DNA of 64,000 nucleotides from Parvibaculaceae bacterium Mf 1.05b.01. Its GTDB lineage: Bacteria; Pseudomonadota; Alphaproteobacteria; Parvibaculales; Parvibaculaceae. A program made the translations under genes and the position numbers. The DNA is taken from assembly GCA_000509225.1 (NCBI GenBank), contig BAOK01000001.1, positions 2,278,914 to 2,342,913 of the forward strand, given 5' to 3'. The notes under the pieces are model-generated. The model was not told the DNA's origin, ran no database searches, and saw nothing but the letters and a program-made list of their open reading frames with translations. Positions within the stretch are counted from its first letter, which is position 1, and every line of letters begins with the position of its first letter. This document shows, one piece after another, positions 33,216 to 41,835 of this stretch.

Positions 33216-34271
33216 CTACACTGCCGGACTTGGCCAAATCTTATCCATCAGTTCAAATACTGAAGAGGGACTATCCAGCGCACCGTCTAGTGTGGGTATC
33301 AAACACCAACTATTTTCAGCCCGCGCCGGAGGTACCTTTAGTCTGGTTGCGAATGTCGTCGCGGAGAGCCGCGCTTCTAGATCACATTCCTCGTTCTGGT
33401 TTAACCACTCGCCAAGTACTTTGTAGTTCGCGGTCTGGTGGAAAACAAAAGCCTGTTGATAAACTTCAGCGCTTGCGATCATCGCCTGCCGAGCGTCATC
33501 GTATTTTCGATGCAGCTTCTTTCTGCCCTGATCATTAATATCTCCCGACGCCAACCCTTCCTGCACTGCTCGAAGACCACTCAGACCATCTCTAAGGAGC
33601 TCCAAAGGAGACTTGCCACTCAGGAAGCGATAGCCACGAATACGACCAATCGGCTGTGTTTCATACGCAGATCGCGTGAGCTTGTCGCTTCTTGTGCTGC
33701 TCGAAGACAGTCCGCGAAATGCGTCTTTGACAATCTCGCTTTTTCTAGCTGTGATACCGAGCTGGCCGCCGCTCTCGTGCAGGTCATGAATTAGACGTCG
33801 GTAGTCTTTCCTGATGCAATCGATTGTTGCTTTCTGAAGGTGAGCATAGCCACGGTAGGAAGACTCCAACTGTTGAGCGGACTTCAGCTGAGAGGCAACA
33901 TCTGCGTAGATCTGTGCACTTCTGTCTAAGAGTTCTCGTCGGTTTTGCGCCTTCTCAAACTCGCTAATACGCTGGTCCCATAACTCTTTCCCAAAAGTCT
34001 TTCTTCCGCAATCATTACCGATCAAGCATTTCGACCCATCCGACAATAAAGCAACACCTCCGCTGTGATGTCGGGCTTCGTGGCAGACGATACAGTTGAG
34101 CTTCTCGCTCGGAAATATGTAGCGATGAAGGAGCGCTACAATTGTGACATCCTTCGGTACTGTCCAAACGAGTCCCTCGATGTCTCTTGGATCATCAACG
34201 GTAAACTCATACTTGGTGAGCTCATCATCGGTGAAGTGCTTGAAATGCTTGAAATCGCTTAATGCGCTCAT
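33216..34271 (-). CDS. Hypothetical protein with zinc-ribbon-like site, second gene of A/T-rich module
   Basis: A 351-residue cytosolic protein, not recognised. An N-terminal site has Cys60, Cys63, Cys82 and Cys88 (CX2C-X18-CX5C, ending in CLIGNDCGRKTFG), similar in form to small treble-clef or zinc-ribbon domains. Residues about 95-260 look like long, charged helices, with KLHRKYDDARQAMIASAEVY near 255. The C-terminus (about 280-350) seems globular. The gene starts inside the stop of the winged-helix gene (four-base overlap), so they are one operon. Base composition is clearly more A/T-rich than the flanks, a sign of transfer. No signal or membrane segment. Confidence 0.72.
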   Translation of the reverse strand: MSALSDFKHFKHFTDDELTKYEFTVDDPRDIEGLVWTVPKDVTIVALLHRYIFPSEKLNCIVCHEARHHSGGVALLSDGSKCLIGNDCGRKTFGKELWDQRISEFEKAQNRRELLDRSAQIYADVASQLKSAQQLESSYRGYAHLQKATIDCIRKDYRRLIHDLHESGGQLGITARKSEIVKDAFRGLSSSSTRSDKLTRSAYETQPIGRIRGYRFLSGKSPLELLRDGLSGLRAVQEGLASGDINDQGRKKLHRKYDDARQAMIASAEVYQQAFVFHQTANYKVLGEWLNQNEECDLEARLSATTFATRLKVPPARAENSWCLIPTLDGALDSPSSVFELMDKIWPSPAV

Positions 34272-34585
34272 CGTGTGTCACCCCGCTTTGCCAACTCAAC
34301 TATCTGACGACCTTTGTCAGTCAATTGAAGGCCATCTCCGGTGTACTGAACGTACCCGCGCCTGATGATGTTGGTGGAGGACGTTCGATGGCTTATTTGA
34401 TTTCGCACTTTCTGTGAAAAATGGGTGTCATGTCTGTTTCGCAAAATCTGCGCATCCCGCCCCTGAGGTCTAAGATGCACCGCCAACTCCTCGATAAGCT
34501 CTGAGGTGTTCATGTAGCCACCGTGGCTTGCCAATAACTCCAATGTTGGCAGAGCAATTTCGTGTTCGGATATTGTTTTCGTCAT
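34268..34585 (-). CDS. Winged-helix protein, Mrr N-terminal-like, first gene of A/T-rich module
   Basis: A 105-residue protein. ALPTLELLASHGGYMNTSELIEELA at the N-terminus, the Arg-rich HFSQKVRNQISHR near 60 and GYVQYTGDGLQLTDKGRQIVELA at the end (all in shorter parts: NQISHR, LQLTDKGRQI) resemble the winged helix at the N-terminus of Mrr-type restriction proteins. No nuclease domain is attached. It may be a DNA-binding regulator of, or partner for, the zinc-site protein encoded downstream. The ATG at 34585 is chosen for spacing to AAGGA; two ATGs lie just upstream. Composition is A/T-rich. Confidence 0.7.
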   Translation of the reverse strand: MTKTISEHEIALPTLELLASHGGYMNTSELIEELAVHLRPQGRDAQILRNRHDTHFSQKVRNQISHRTSSTNIIRRGYVQYTGDGLQLTDKGRQIVELAKRGDTR

Positions 34586-34644
34586 GTGCATATTCCTTCT
34601 GAGAAAATGCACAACGCCCTTTACGAATAACCCCGAATTACTTT

Positions 34645-34756
34645 AGGTTGGCTCCGTTGAGGGGGATCAACCTTGGGTAAGGCCTAAGGACGATGTGCTA
34701 ACATTTTTTGGTCTTCTTAAGGGCGGTGATGGTCTGCAAACCTTGCCGCCCTTTTT
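34645..34756 (+). ncRNA. Possible small RNA or orphan terminator element
   Basis: On the plus strand AGGTTG (34645-34650) can pair with CAACCT (34668-34673). A strong terminator follows: AAGGGCGG (34719-34726) with CCGCCCTT (34746-34753), an inner GGT/ACC pair and TTTT. No plus-strand gene precedes it; both neighbours are on the minus strand. A small RNA ending here is a guess. Confidence 0.3.
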
Positions 34757-34828
34757 CGTTCGTATCTCCAATTCTTTCCATCGTTCCCGTTTTGTCTTTG
34801 TCAGCTCAATTTTTGATCTGCCTACTGA

Positions 34829-35788
34829 TCAATCAAACGCTTCTTCCCAGGTGCCTTCGGTGGAGGCTTTGGAATATTCCGTCGCACGGTTTTCGAAGAA
34901 GTTCGCGTGCTCGATGCCATTGAGCATTTCGTCCATCCAGGGCAGCGGGTTTTTGTCGACCCGGTAGATGGGCAGAAGTCCGAGCTGGGTGAGGCGTCGG
35001 TTGGCGATCCAGCGGATATAGCTTTTCACTTCTTCCGCGGACAAGCCCTCAACCGATCCCATTTCAAAGGCGAGATCGATAAACGCATCTTCGTGGGTGA
35101 TGATGGTTTCGCACGCTTTATAGATGTCCTTCTGCAGCTCTTCGTTCCAGAGATCCGGATTTTCATCAATGAAGGTGCGGAAGAGCTTGATGGCGTTTTC
35201 CGTATGCAGGGACTCGTCACGCGCAGACCAGGTGATGATCTGGCCCATGCCCTTCATCTTGTTGAAGCGCGGGAAGTTAAGCAGGATCGCGAAGCTTGCA
35301 AAGAGTTGCACACCCTCTGTGAAGGCCCCAAAGACGGCAAGCGTCTTGGCAATGTCCGCCTTCGTCTCCACACCCCATTCCTGCATGTAGTCGTACTTGT
35401 CCTTCATCTCCCCATATTTGAGGAAGGCTTCGTACTCTGTCTCCGGCATGCCAATGGTGTCGAGCAGATGGGAATAGGCGGAAATGTGGACCGTCTCAAT
35501 GTTGGAGAAGGCCGCCAGCATCATCTGCACTTCCGTCGGTTTGAAGACCTGGGAATAATGCTTCATGTAGCAATTGTTCACTTCCACGTCGGCTTGCACG
35601 AAGAAGCGGAAAATTTGCGTCAAGAGATTGCGGTCGCCCTCGGTCAGGACCTTCGCCCAGTCCTTCACGTCATCCGCCAGCGGCACTTCTTCGGGCAGCC
35701 AGTGAATGCGCTGTTGCGTCAGCCAGGCGTCATAGGCCCACGGGTAGCGGAAGGGCTTGTAGGTTGCGCGTTCTTCAAGAAGGGACAT
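34829..35788 (-). CDS. nrdB: Ribonucleotide reductase class I small subunit
   Basis: A 319-residue radical-generating subunit of class I ribonucleotide reductase. Di-iron ligands are visible as the Asp of FVQADVEVNN near 70, the Glu and His of SNIETVHISAY near 98-101, the Glu of GAFTEGVQLF near 158, and the Glu and His of SARDESLHTEN near 191. The radical Tyr is in HISAYSHLL near 105. All are present, so the enzyme is canonical. It pairs with NrdA encoded upstream, but a small membrane-protein gene lies between them. Confidence 0.95.
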   Translation of the reverse strand: MSLLEERATYKPFRYPWAYDAWLTQQRIHWLPEEVPLADDVKDWAKVLTEGDRNLLTQIFRFFVQADVEVNNCYMKHYSQVFKPTEVQMMLAAFSNIETVHISAYSHLLDTIGMPETEYEAFLKYGEMKDKYDYMQEWGVETKADIAKTLAVFGAFTEGVQLFASFAILLNFPRFNKMKGMGQIITWSARDESLHTENAIKLFRTFIDENPDLWNEELQKDIYKACETIITHEDAFIDLAFEMGSVEGLSAEEVKSYIRWIANRRLTQLGLLPIYRVDKNPLPWMDEMLNGIEHANFFENRATEYSKASTEGTWEEAFD

Positions 35789-35802
35789 GTTGAGTCAACC
35801 AA

Positions 35803-36300
35803 TCAGTATTTTTTGAGTCGTTCAATTAGGTTTTCGGCAAGAGCAAAGTTGTTGCGCGAGTTTTCCAATTCGCCTTCGACGACCTCAATCCTTGACGCCA
35901 ACGTCGAATAGAAACCCTGTGCAAGCAAAACAATTGTACCGTTTATTTGATCAAACCGTTGATAGAAAAGAACAACATCCGACACATCTTGCGGCGCCAA
36001 CACGCCGAGACGTCCTACATATGCTGAACCAATTGGCGTCAGGTTCGAGTCGGCCCCTGGTACTTCAGGCAAGAAATCTACATTTTCACCACGCCGCCAA
36101 CCTTCAAGAAGGTTTTGATAGTACTGCTCAAAGCGTCTCCGCTCTGCATTCTCTTTCAACCCACTTATTTCAGCTGCAAAAGCAGCAGCGACGGCCTTAG
36201 CTTCAGCGCACTGTCGCAATTTTTCAAGTGCGAATTGCCCAATCAGCCCCAGCATTCCGCCGAGAGCAACGCCTATCAGAGCATACCCGCCTTCAGACAT
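35803..36300 (-). CDS. Small membrane-anchored protein inserted between nrdA and nrdB
   Basis: A 165-residue protein with one N-terminal membrane segment (GGYALIGVALGGMLGLIGQF, about 4-23) and a charged helical cytoplasmic domain: CAEAKAVAAAFAAEISGLKEN, then two helical parts at about 100-160 ending in NLIERLKKY. The start follows GAGGAAACA, which overlaps the nrdA stop region. It is seven bases after nrdA and 14 before nrdB, so it is cotranscribed with both. It is more A/T-rich than either. No family is known to me. Its place inside the nrdAB operon is unusual. Confidence 0.7.
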   Translation of the reverse strand: MSEGGYALIGVALGGMLGLIGQFALEKLRQCAEAKAVAAAFAAEISGLKENAERRRFEQYYQNLLEGWRRGENVDFLPEVPGADSNLTPIGSAYVGRLGVLAPQDVSDVVLFYQRFDQINGTIVLLAQGFYSTLASRIEVVEGELENSRNNFALAENLIERLKKY

Positions 36301-36307
36301 TGTTTCC

Positions 36308-38377
36308 TCACTGGCAGGCAAGACACTCGTCATAGTCGTTCATCTCAGCCGGATTGACCTTCTGAGCTGGCTGCTCATTCTGGGTCAGACGTGTTTCCAC
36401 GGCAACTTCCGTGAGTGTCTTCAGGGGAATTTCCGCTGCGCCACTGGCTTTCGCCAAAGCGCTTGCCGCGTCGTTTTCCGCCTGCTTCACCAGATGGGAA
36501 CTGTCGCTTTCCGCCCGCTGGATCGAGAGTGAGCGGCAATAGTAGAGCGACTTCACGCCCTGCTTCCAGGCCTGGAAGTGGAGCTGGTGCAGCTCGCGCT
36601 TGTTTACATTCGCGGGCACGAAAAGGTTCACGCTTTGGGCCTGATCAATCTTGTCTGCCCGGTCGCCTGCATGCTCAATGACCCAGCGCTGATCAATTTC
36701 AAACGCGGTCTTGAAGACGTCTTTCTCCAGATCGTCCAGGAAGTCGAGATGGGCGATAGAGCCGCCATTGGTGACAATGGACGACCAGGTCTCATCATCG
36801 TTGCGGCCTTTTTCTTCCAAGAGCTTGGTCAAGTGACGGTTCCGCACATTGTGAGAGCCCGACAAGGTCTTGTGCGTGAAGCTGTTTGCCGCGATGGGCT
36901 CAATGCCCGCCGACGTGCCACCGCAAATGATCGAGATCGATGCGGTTGGTGCTACAGCGGACTTGTTGGAGAAGCGTTCCATGATGCCATAGTCCGCAGC
37001 ATCAGGGCAGGCGCCGCGCTCTTCAGCGAGCTTCTTGGATGCTGCGTCTGCCTGATCATCAATATGCTTGAAGATCTTCTTATTCCAGACCTTCGCCATG
37101 ACACCCTCAAACGGGATCATGTTGGCCTGCATGAAGGAGTGGAAGCCCATGACGCCGAGGCCCACAGAGCGCTCGCGCATGGCGGAATATTTCGCCTGGG
37201 CCATTTCATCCGGCGCGCGGTCGATAAAGTCCTGCAGGACATTGTCGAGGAAGCGCATCACGTCTTCGATGAATTGCGGATGGCTTTCCCATTCCTGGAA
37301 TTTCTCAATATTCAAGGATGAGAGGCAGCAGACGGCGGTGCGCGCCTTGCCATGATGGTCAATGCCCGTTGGGAGGGTGATTTCTGCGCAGAGGTTTGAT
37401 GTCTTCACCTCTAGCCCTGCAAGCTTCTGCTGTTCAGGGCGCGCATTGTTCACTGTGTCCTTGAAGATCATGTAGGGCTCGCCGGTTTCGATCCGCGCGG
37501 TGAGCATGCGGATCCAGAGCGAGCGCGCTGAAATGGTCTTCTGAACTGACTTGTCTTTTGGCGAGAGAAGCGCCCAGTCCTCGTCATTCTCCACTGCGCG
37601 CATAAAGGCGTCAGAAATCAGAATGCCGTGGTGCAGATTGAGCGCCTTGCGGTTCGGGTCGCCCCCGGTTGGACGGCGGATCTCGATGAACTCTTCGACT
37701 TCAGGATGGTCAATCGGCAGGTAGCAGGCAGCCGAGCCGCGGCGCAGTGACCCCTGGCTGATGGCGAGCGTCAAGCTGTCCATCACACGGATGAAAGGAA
37801 CGATGCCGCTGGTCTTGCCATTGCCGCCGACTTTCTCACCGATAGAGCGGAGATTGCCCCAATAGGAGCCGATGCCGCCGCCCTTGGCTGCCAGCCAGAC
37901 ATTTTCGTTCCAGAGGCCAACAATGCCTTCCAGCGTGTCATTGGCTTCATTGAGGAAGCAGGAAATAGGCAGGCCGCGCTCAGTGCCCCCATTTGAGAGA
38001 ACGGGGGTTGCTGGCATGAACCAAAGCTTTGAGATGTAGTCGTAGAGACGCTGGGCGTGGTCCGGGTCATCCTTGTCGGCATAGTAGCTCGCGACACGGG
38101 CAAACAAGTCCTGAAAGCTTTCGCCTGGCATCAGATAGCGGTCGGTCAGCGTCGCCTTGCCGAACTCGGTCAGCAGCGCATCGCGTGACCGGTCAACTTT
38201 AACTGACGGACGGCCTTCATATTGGACCGTCTGATCTGCAGCTTCGAATGGCATTTCCGGTTCCGCGGTCTCCGCGCCCTTTGTCCGGCGAACTGCTTGG
38301 CGTTCGCCTGTAATAATCGCCGAAACGGTGGCCTCGATCTCTGACAGATCGACCGATTTGGACGTATCGTTGAACAT
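36308..38377 (-). CDS. nrdA: Ribonucleotide reductase class I large subunit
   Basis: A 689-residue catalytic subunit that reduces ribonucleoside diphosphates. The active-site Cys are in GLPISCFLNE near 143 and in TSNLCAEITLP near 360, with the Glu of the latter. The C-terminal pair is in DYDECLACQ, which relays electrons from thioredoxin or glutaredoxin. A full ATP-cone is not obvious: the first 85 residues are short and atypical, so allosteric activity control may be missing. The ATG at 38377 (MFNDTSKSVDL) fits; another start lies five codons upstream. Two NrdR-like boxes lie about 200 bp upstream. Confidence 0.95.
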   Translation of the reverse strand: MFNDTSKSVDLSEIEATVSAIITGERQAVRRTKGAETAEPEMPFEAADQTVQYEGRPSVKVDRSRDALLTEFGKATLTDRYLMPGESFQDLFARVASYYADKDDPDHAQRLYDYISKLWFMPATPVLSNGGTERGLPISCFLNEANDTLEGIVGLWNENVWLAAKGGGIGSYWGNLRSIGEKVGGNGKTSGIVPFIRVMDSLTLAISQGSLRRGSAACYLPIDHPEVEEFIEIRRPTGGDPNRKALNLHHGILISDAFMRAVENDEDWALLSPKDKSVQKTISARSLWIRMLTARIETGEPYMIFKDTVNNARPEQQKLAGLEVKTSNLCAEITLPTGIDHHGKARTAVCCLSSLNIEKFQEWESHPQFIEDVMRFLDNVLQDFIDRAPDEMAQAKYSAMRERSVGLGVMGFHSFMQANMIPFEGVMAKVWNKKIFKHIDDQADAASKKLAEERGACPDAADYGIMERFSNKSAVAPTASISIICGGTSAGIEPIAANSFTHKTLSGSHNVRNRHLTKLLEEKGRNDDETWSSIVTNGGSIAHLDFLDDLEKDVFKTAFEIDQRWVIEHAGDRADKIDQAQSVNLFVPANVNKRELHQLHFQAWKQGVKSLYYCRSLSIQRAESDSSHLVKQAENDAASALAKASGAAEIPLKTLTEVAVETRLTQNEQPAQKVNPAEMNDYDECLACQ

Positions 38378-38738
38378 ATATCCTGCCCCCAAATTGACCC
38401 GTTCCCGCCGCCGAAAACAGATTCAAAACCCCACATTCGAGACACAAAGTCCCCGGCTCGCGCACCCATGTGCACAATCCTCGCTGCTCTTTTTACATGA
38501 GCAGAACGCATTCAATCCTGTGATTACGCTGCGCCTTGAAGGTCGCCCCAGCGGTGGGCAGCGCGTCCAGATATAGTATCCGCTCGAACTCGCGCGTCAA
38601 CAGGTAGTGTTCACGGTTTCGAATTTTTTTGGTTAATGAAAGGTTAACGTCCTGTTTTCACTGTGTGTTTTTTGGTGCACAAAGTTTCCACGGCGGCCAT
38701 TGTGGATGCCCTCATCGCGTAAAGGACACTCGTTCAAA
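38378..38738. other. 361-bp intergenic region between nrdA and the peptidase gene
   Basis: No gene is seen. It holds the nrdA promoter and a leader of about 190 bases, and on the other side the start region of the peptidase gene, with a GGTTAA pair (38632-38648) that may be part of its promoter. Small open frames here lack ribosome binding sites or family features. Confidence 0.6.
38567..38610 (-). promoter_or_regulatory. nrdA promoter with two NrdR-like boxes
   Basis: On the minus strand two related boxes, ACACTACCTGTTGA (38610-38597) and ATACTATATCTGG (38579-38567), start 31 bp apart, the three-turn spacing of NrdR sites. Both resemble the family consensus ACACWATATNTTGTG. They overlap a promoter: TTGACG (38600-38595), 16 bp, TACTAT (38578-38573). 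Both boxes are followed by GACGCGC. Confidence 0.65.
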
Positions 38739-39719
38739 ATGTCTCTCACTGACCCGGTCACCGGTGCTGAACGGCGCCCTCTTTATCCTGAAATCGACGC
38801 CTATACATCCGGCATGCTCGCCGTATCGCCCGTCCATACGCTGTTCTATGAAGAGTGCGGCAACCCGGACGGCAAGCCAGTGGTCATCCTACATGGCGGG
38901 CCCGGTGGCGGATGCAACCCTACGATGCGGCGCACCCACAACCCTGACGCGCACCGAATCATTTTGTTCGACCAGCGCGGTTGTGGCCGCTCAAGTCCCC
39001 ATGCGGAACTTGAGGGCAATACGACCTGGGACCTGGTGGCCGACATTGAACGCCTGCGTGAACATCTGGGAATTGAGGCCTGGCAGGTCTGCGGTGGCTC
39101 CTGGGGCTCCTGTCTCGCGCTTGCTTATGCCGAGACCCACCCGACAAGGGTCACGGAGCTTGTGATGCGCGGGATTTTCACACTACGCCCCAGAGAGCTT
39201 CACTGGTTCTACCAAGAAGGGACGGACGCCCTTTATCCTGACGCATGGGAAAACTTCATCGCGCCGATCCCTGAGGCAGAGCGTGGCGATCTGATGGCCG
39301 CCTATTACAAGCGCCTTACCGGCGATGATGAAGAGGCCAAGCTCGCTTGTGCTCGGGCCTGGTCGGTCTGGGAAGGAACGACGCTCTCCCTTCTGGAAGA
39401 CCCGGAGCGCGCGGCGCGCTTTGATGATCCCCACTTCGCCCTGGCGTTCGCGCGGATCGAGTGCCACTACTTTGTAAATAAAGGCTTTTTCGAGCCGCAG
39501 GATCAGCTGATCGGGAACGCCCACAAGCTCAATGGCATCCCGGGTGTCATCGCCCAGGGCCGGTACGACGTGGTAACGCCCATGTTTACAGCGTGGGAGT
39601 TGGCCAAGGGCTGGGAAACCGGCGAGCTCAATATTGTGCCCGACGCCGGCCATACCGCGACAGAACCGGGCATTGTTGATGTCATGATCCGTGCCACGGA
39701 CCGGTTCGCTGGAATTTAA
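38739..39719 (+). CDS. pip: Prolyl aminopeptidase
   Basis: A 326-residue alpha/beta-hydrolase that removes N-terminal proline from peptides. Features are VVILHGGPGGGCNPTMRR with the oxyanion HGGPGGG near 48, FDQRGCGRSSPH near 76 and the nucleophile motif GGSWGSCLALAYAE near 113 (Ser in GxSxG). The acid is in GRYDVVTP near 275 and the His in DAGHTATEP near 308. Length is right for the monomeric proline iminopeptidase family. It is divergent from nrdA. The ATG at 38739 (MSLTDPVTGAERRPL) fits the family. Confidence 0.95.
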   Translation: MSLTDPVTGAERRPLYPEIDAYTSGMLAVSPVHTLFYEECGNPDGKPVVILHGGPGGGCNPTMRRTHNPDAHRIILFDQRGCGRSSPHAELEGNTTWDLVADIERLREHLGIEAWQVCGGSWGSCLALAYAETHPTRVTELVMRGIFTLRPRELHWFYQEGTDALYPDAWENFIAPIPEAERGDLMAAYYKRLTGDDEEAKLACARAWSVWEGTTLSLLEDPERAARFDDPHFALAFARIECHYFVNKGFFEPQDQLIGNAHKLNGIPGVIAQGRYDVVTPMFTAWELAKGWETGELNIVPDAGHTATEPGIVDVMIRATDRFAGI

Positions 39720-39822
39720 AATTCAAAAATCTCAATGCGCCAAGGCTCTTTTCCAAATACCCCCAATGGCTGTATAGACATGAGCTTCCTGCAACTGGTC
39801 GGCCAAGGGAAATACGCGGCAT

Positions 39823-40431
39823 ATGAAAGACGTCACGGACATTAGCAGCCTGCTCGAGCGCAACAAGAAATGGGCAGATGGCATCCGGGAGATTGATCCG
39901 GACTATTTCGAAAACCTCTCGCATCAACAGACGCCAGAATTCTTATGGATCGGCTGTGCCGACAGCCGTGTGCCCGCCAACCAGATTATTGATCTGCCGC
40001 CCGGCGAAGTTTTCGTTCACCGGAACATTGCCAATGTCGTGGTCCATTCCGACCTGAACTGTCTGTCGGTCATTCAATATGCGGTAGAAGTGCTGAAAGT
40101 GAAGCACATCATTGTCTGCGGCCACTATGGGTGCGGCGGTGTTGCAGCGTCGCTGGAGGACCAGCCCCATGGGCTGATTGACAATTGGCTGCAGCACATT
40201 CGTGATGTCTATCGCATGAATGCGGATGAACTCGCCAAAATTGAGGACAAACAGGCTCTCCTTGACCGGCTTTGCGAACTCAATGTGGTCGAACAAACCC
40301 ACAATGTCTGCAACACAACCATTGTCAGGGACGCCTGGGCGCGCGGCGAAGAACTCTGCGTGCATGGCATTGTCTACAGCCTGCAGAATGGCATTCTGAA
40401 AGAATTGTTGGCTGAGCGCCGCTCGAATTGA
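39823..40431 (+). CDS. can: Beta-class carbonic anhydrase
   Basis: A 202-residue zinc enzyme that interconverts CO2 and bicarbonate. The ligands are Cys45, the Asp-Arg pair of CADSRV, and the His and Cys of CGHYGCGG near 101-104. FVHRNIANVV near 67 and SVIQYAVEVLKVKHIIVCGH complete the signature. It resembles E. coli Can in length and sequence style. It is cytosolic and a single-gene unit between the peptidase and the Spy-like gene. Confidence 0.95.
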   Translation: MKDVTDISSLLERNKKWADGIREIDPDYFENLSHQQTPEFLWIGCADSRVPANQIIDLPPGEVFVHRNIANVVVHSDLNCLSVIQYAVEVLKVKHIIVCGHYGCGGVAASLEDQPHGLIDNWLQHIRDVYRMNADELAKIEDKQALLDRLCELNVVEQTHNVCNTTIVRDAWARGEELCVHGIVYSLQNGILKELLAERRSN

Positions 40432-40459
40432 TCAGCTAACGTCCGCGCGCCTGCGTTTT

Positions 40460-40918
40460 CTAGAAGCCCATACTTGCCCGCATCTGGGCACGTCGTTCGC
40501 TGGCAATCGTATCATAGGCGTCCATCTGATCGTCAGAGAGTATGGCGGAGAGCTCACCGCGTGTTTGCTCGTTTATGGCCATCATGTCAGAGCGCATGCC
40601 CATCATCGTGAACATGCTCGGCTTGTCGCCTGCCTCGAGGTCGACACCGTTCTCGCGCAACAGGGCCATGCGGCTCTCACGGTCATCGGCCAGAATCGAC
40701 CGAACCTGCGGCTCCTGGTCTTCTGTCAGGTCCAGGCGGGTCGAGAGTTCCTGAAAACGCTGTTCACGCTGCTCTTCTGAAACAGGTGCCAGTGCCGCAC
40801 TCAATGCGGGGCTGTTTTCTGCCTGCAGGGCAACGAGAAAAACGACACTGAGAGCGGTCGCGATCGCACGGTGCAGGTTTTTGGTGGAGATCAAATAGGC
40901 GATGGTTAGGCGGTGCAT
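40460..40918 (-). CDS. Spy/CpxP-like periplasmic protein
   Basis: A 152-residue protein with an N-terminal signal or anchor (TALSVVFLVALQAENSPALSA, about 19-39) and then helices with the LTxxQ-like motif seen in Spy/CpxP and heavy-metal-resistance proteins: RLDLTEDQEPQVRSIL near 67 and AILSDDQMDAYDTIASERR near 125. Many Met residues (PSMFTMMGMRSDMMA) could bind metal. It is probably periplasmic; a chaperone or metal role is inferred. The ATG at 40918 has AAGGAAGC upstream. Confidence 0.75.
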   Translation of the reverse strand: MHRLTIAYLISTKNLHRAIATALSVVFLVALQAENSPALSAALAPVSEEQREQRFQELSTRLDLTEDQEPQVRSILADDRESRMALLRENGVDLEAGDKPSMFTMMGMRSDMMAINEQTRGELSAILSDDQMDAYDTIASERRAQMRASMGF

Positions 40919-41042
40919 TGCTTCTTCCTTACTCAACGACCCCCATAAGGGAAAAGTTAGTTCTTGCTGCTGCCGCACTCAATGTTGGAAATTCATCAAA
41001 GAGCGCCTGTCCATCAAAACTCTGGCAAAGGAGACCTCACCC

Positions 41043-41786
41043 ATGCGCATTCTCTTCCTCATGAACGATGAAGGATCGCCACCAGGCGTCCTTTTGGAAG
41101 AGACAGAAGCGCAAGGTTATCGGCCAAGCGTACTCGTGCCCTACAAGAACATCAGCCATGACCCTGATCTGCCAGGCGCCGTGCCGACGACACCTGATGG
41201 CTTTGACGGGCTCGTCGTCCTGGGCGGCGCCATGAGCATTCTGGATGAAGCGGACCATCCCTTTATTGATCCAACGCGACAATTGATGCGATCGTTTGAT
41301 GCTGCCGACAAGCCTGTGATGGGTGTCTGTTTTGGTGCGCAGCTTATGGCTGATGCACATGGGGGCCGTGTAAAACCTCTCGGTCACACAGAATGGGGCT
41401 TCCTTCCCCAATCCTGGCTGCCTGCTGCACAGGATGACGCTCTGTTGGCCGGCAGCCCGCCGAACCTTCCTCTCATGCAATGGCATGGAGATACGTTTGA
41501 CTTGCCCAGCAACGCTCTCCCTCTTTCCACACGGCCAGGCTGCGCCGGACAAGCGTTCCGGATTGGCGACTTCAATTGGGGATTGCAGTTTCATCTGGAG
41601 CTGGACCAGCCCACCCTTTTGAACTGGGCGCGTCTCCATGCTGAGGAACTCAAGGAAGATCCGGCGCCCCATGTCGCGCAGATGGAGAGGGATATTGCTG
41701 CCTATCACAAGCCCCAAGCAGATTTTGCACGGACGGTGATGTCCAGATGGCTCGACGTCTGTCTCAACGCAAAAACGGGGCGGTAA
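41043..41786 (+). CDS. Class I glutamine amidotransferase-like protein
   Basis: A 247-residue GATase1-fold protein. The nucleophile elbow is GVCFGAQLMADAHGG near 94, with Cys, and the catalytic His lies in WGLQFHLELD near 180 with the following Glu. FDGLVVLGGAMSILDE near 60 is the oxyanion region. It is free-standing, as in GMP-synthase-like or gamma-glutamyl-polyamine-type hydrolases. No partner synthetase is near, so the substrate is unknown. The ATG at 41043 (MRILFLMNDEGSPPG) is the start of the fold; the frame upstream lacks family features. Confidence 0.9.
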   Translation: MRILFLMNDEGSPPGVLLEETEAQGYRPSVLVPYKNISHDPDLPGAVPTTPDGFDGLVVLGGAMSILDEADHPFIDPTRQLMRSFDAADKPVMGVCFGAQLMADAHGGRVKPLGHTEWGFLPQSWLPAAQDDALLAGSPPNLPLMQWHGDTFDLPSNALPLSTRPGCAGQAFRIGDFNWGLQFHLELDQPTLLNWARLHAEELKEDPAPHVAQMERDIAAYHKPQADFARTVMSRWLDVCLNAKTGR

Positions 41787-41835
41787 TACGCACCACCCCC
41801 CTCGCACTCAACAGGCAGCAAAATTTCATGGGCTG

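Noticed and set aside
34907-35911. 334-codon plus-strand open frame opposite nrdB
   Set aside because: Antisense shadow; nrdB has all metal ligands in the other frame.
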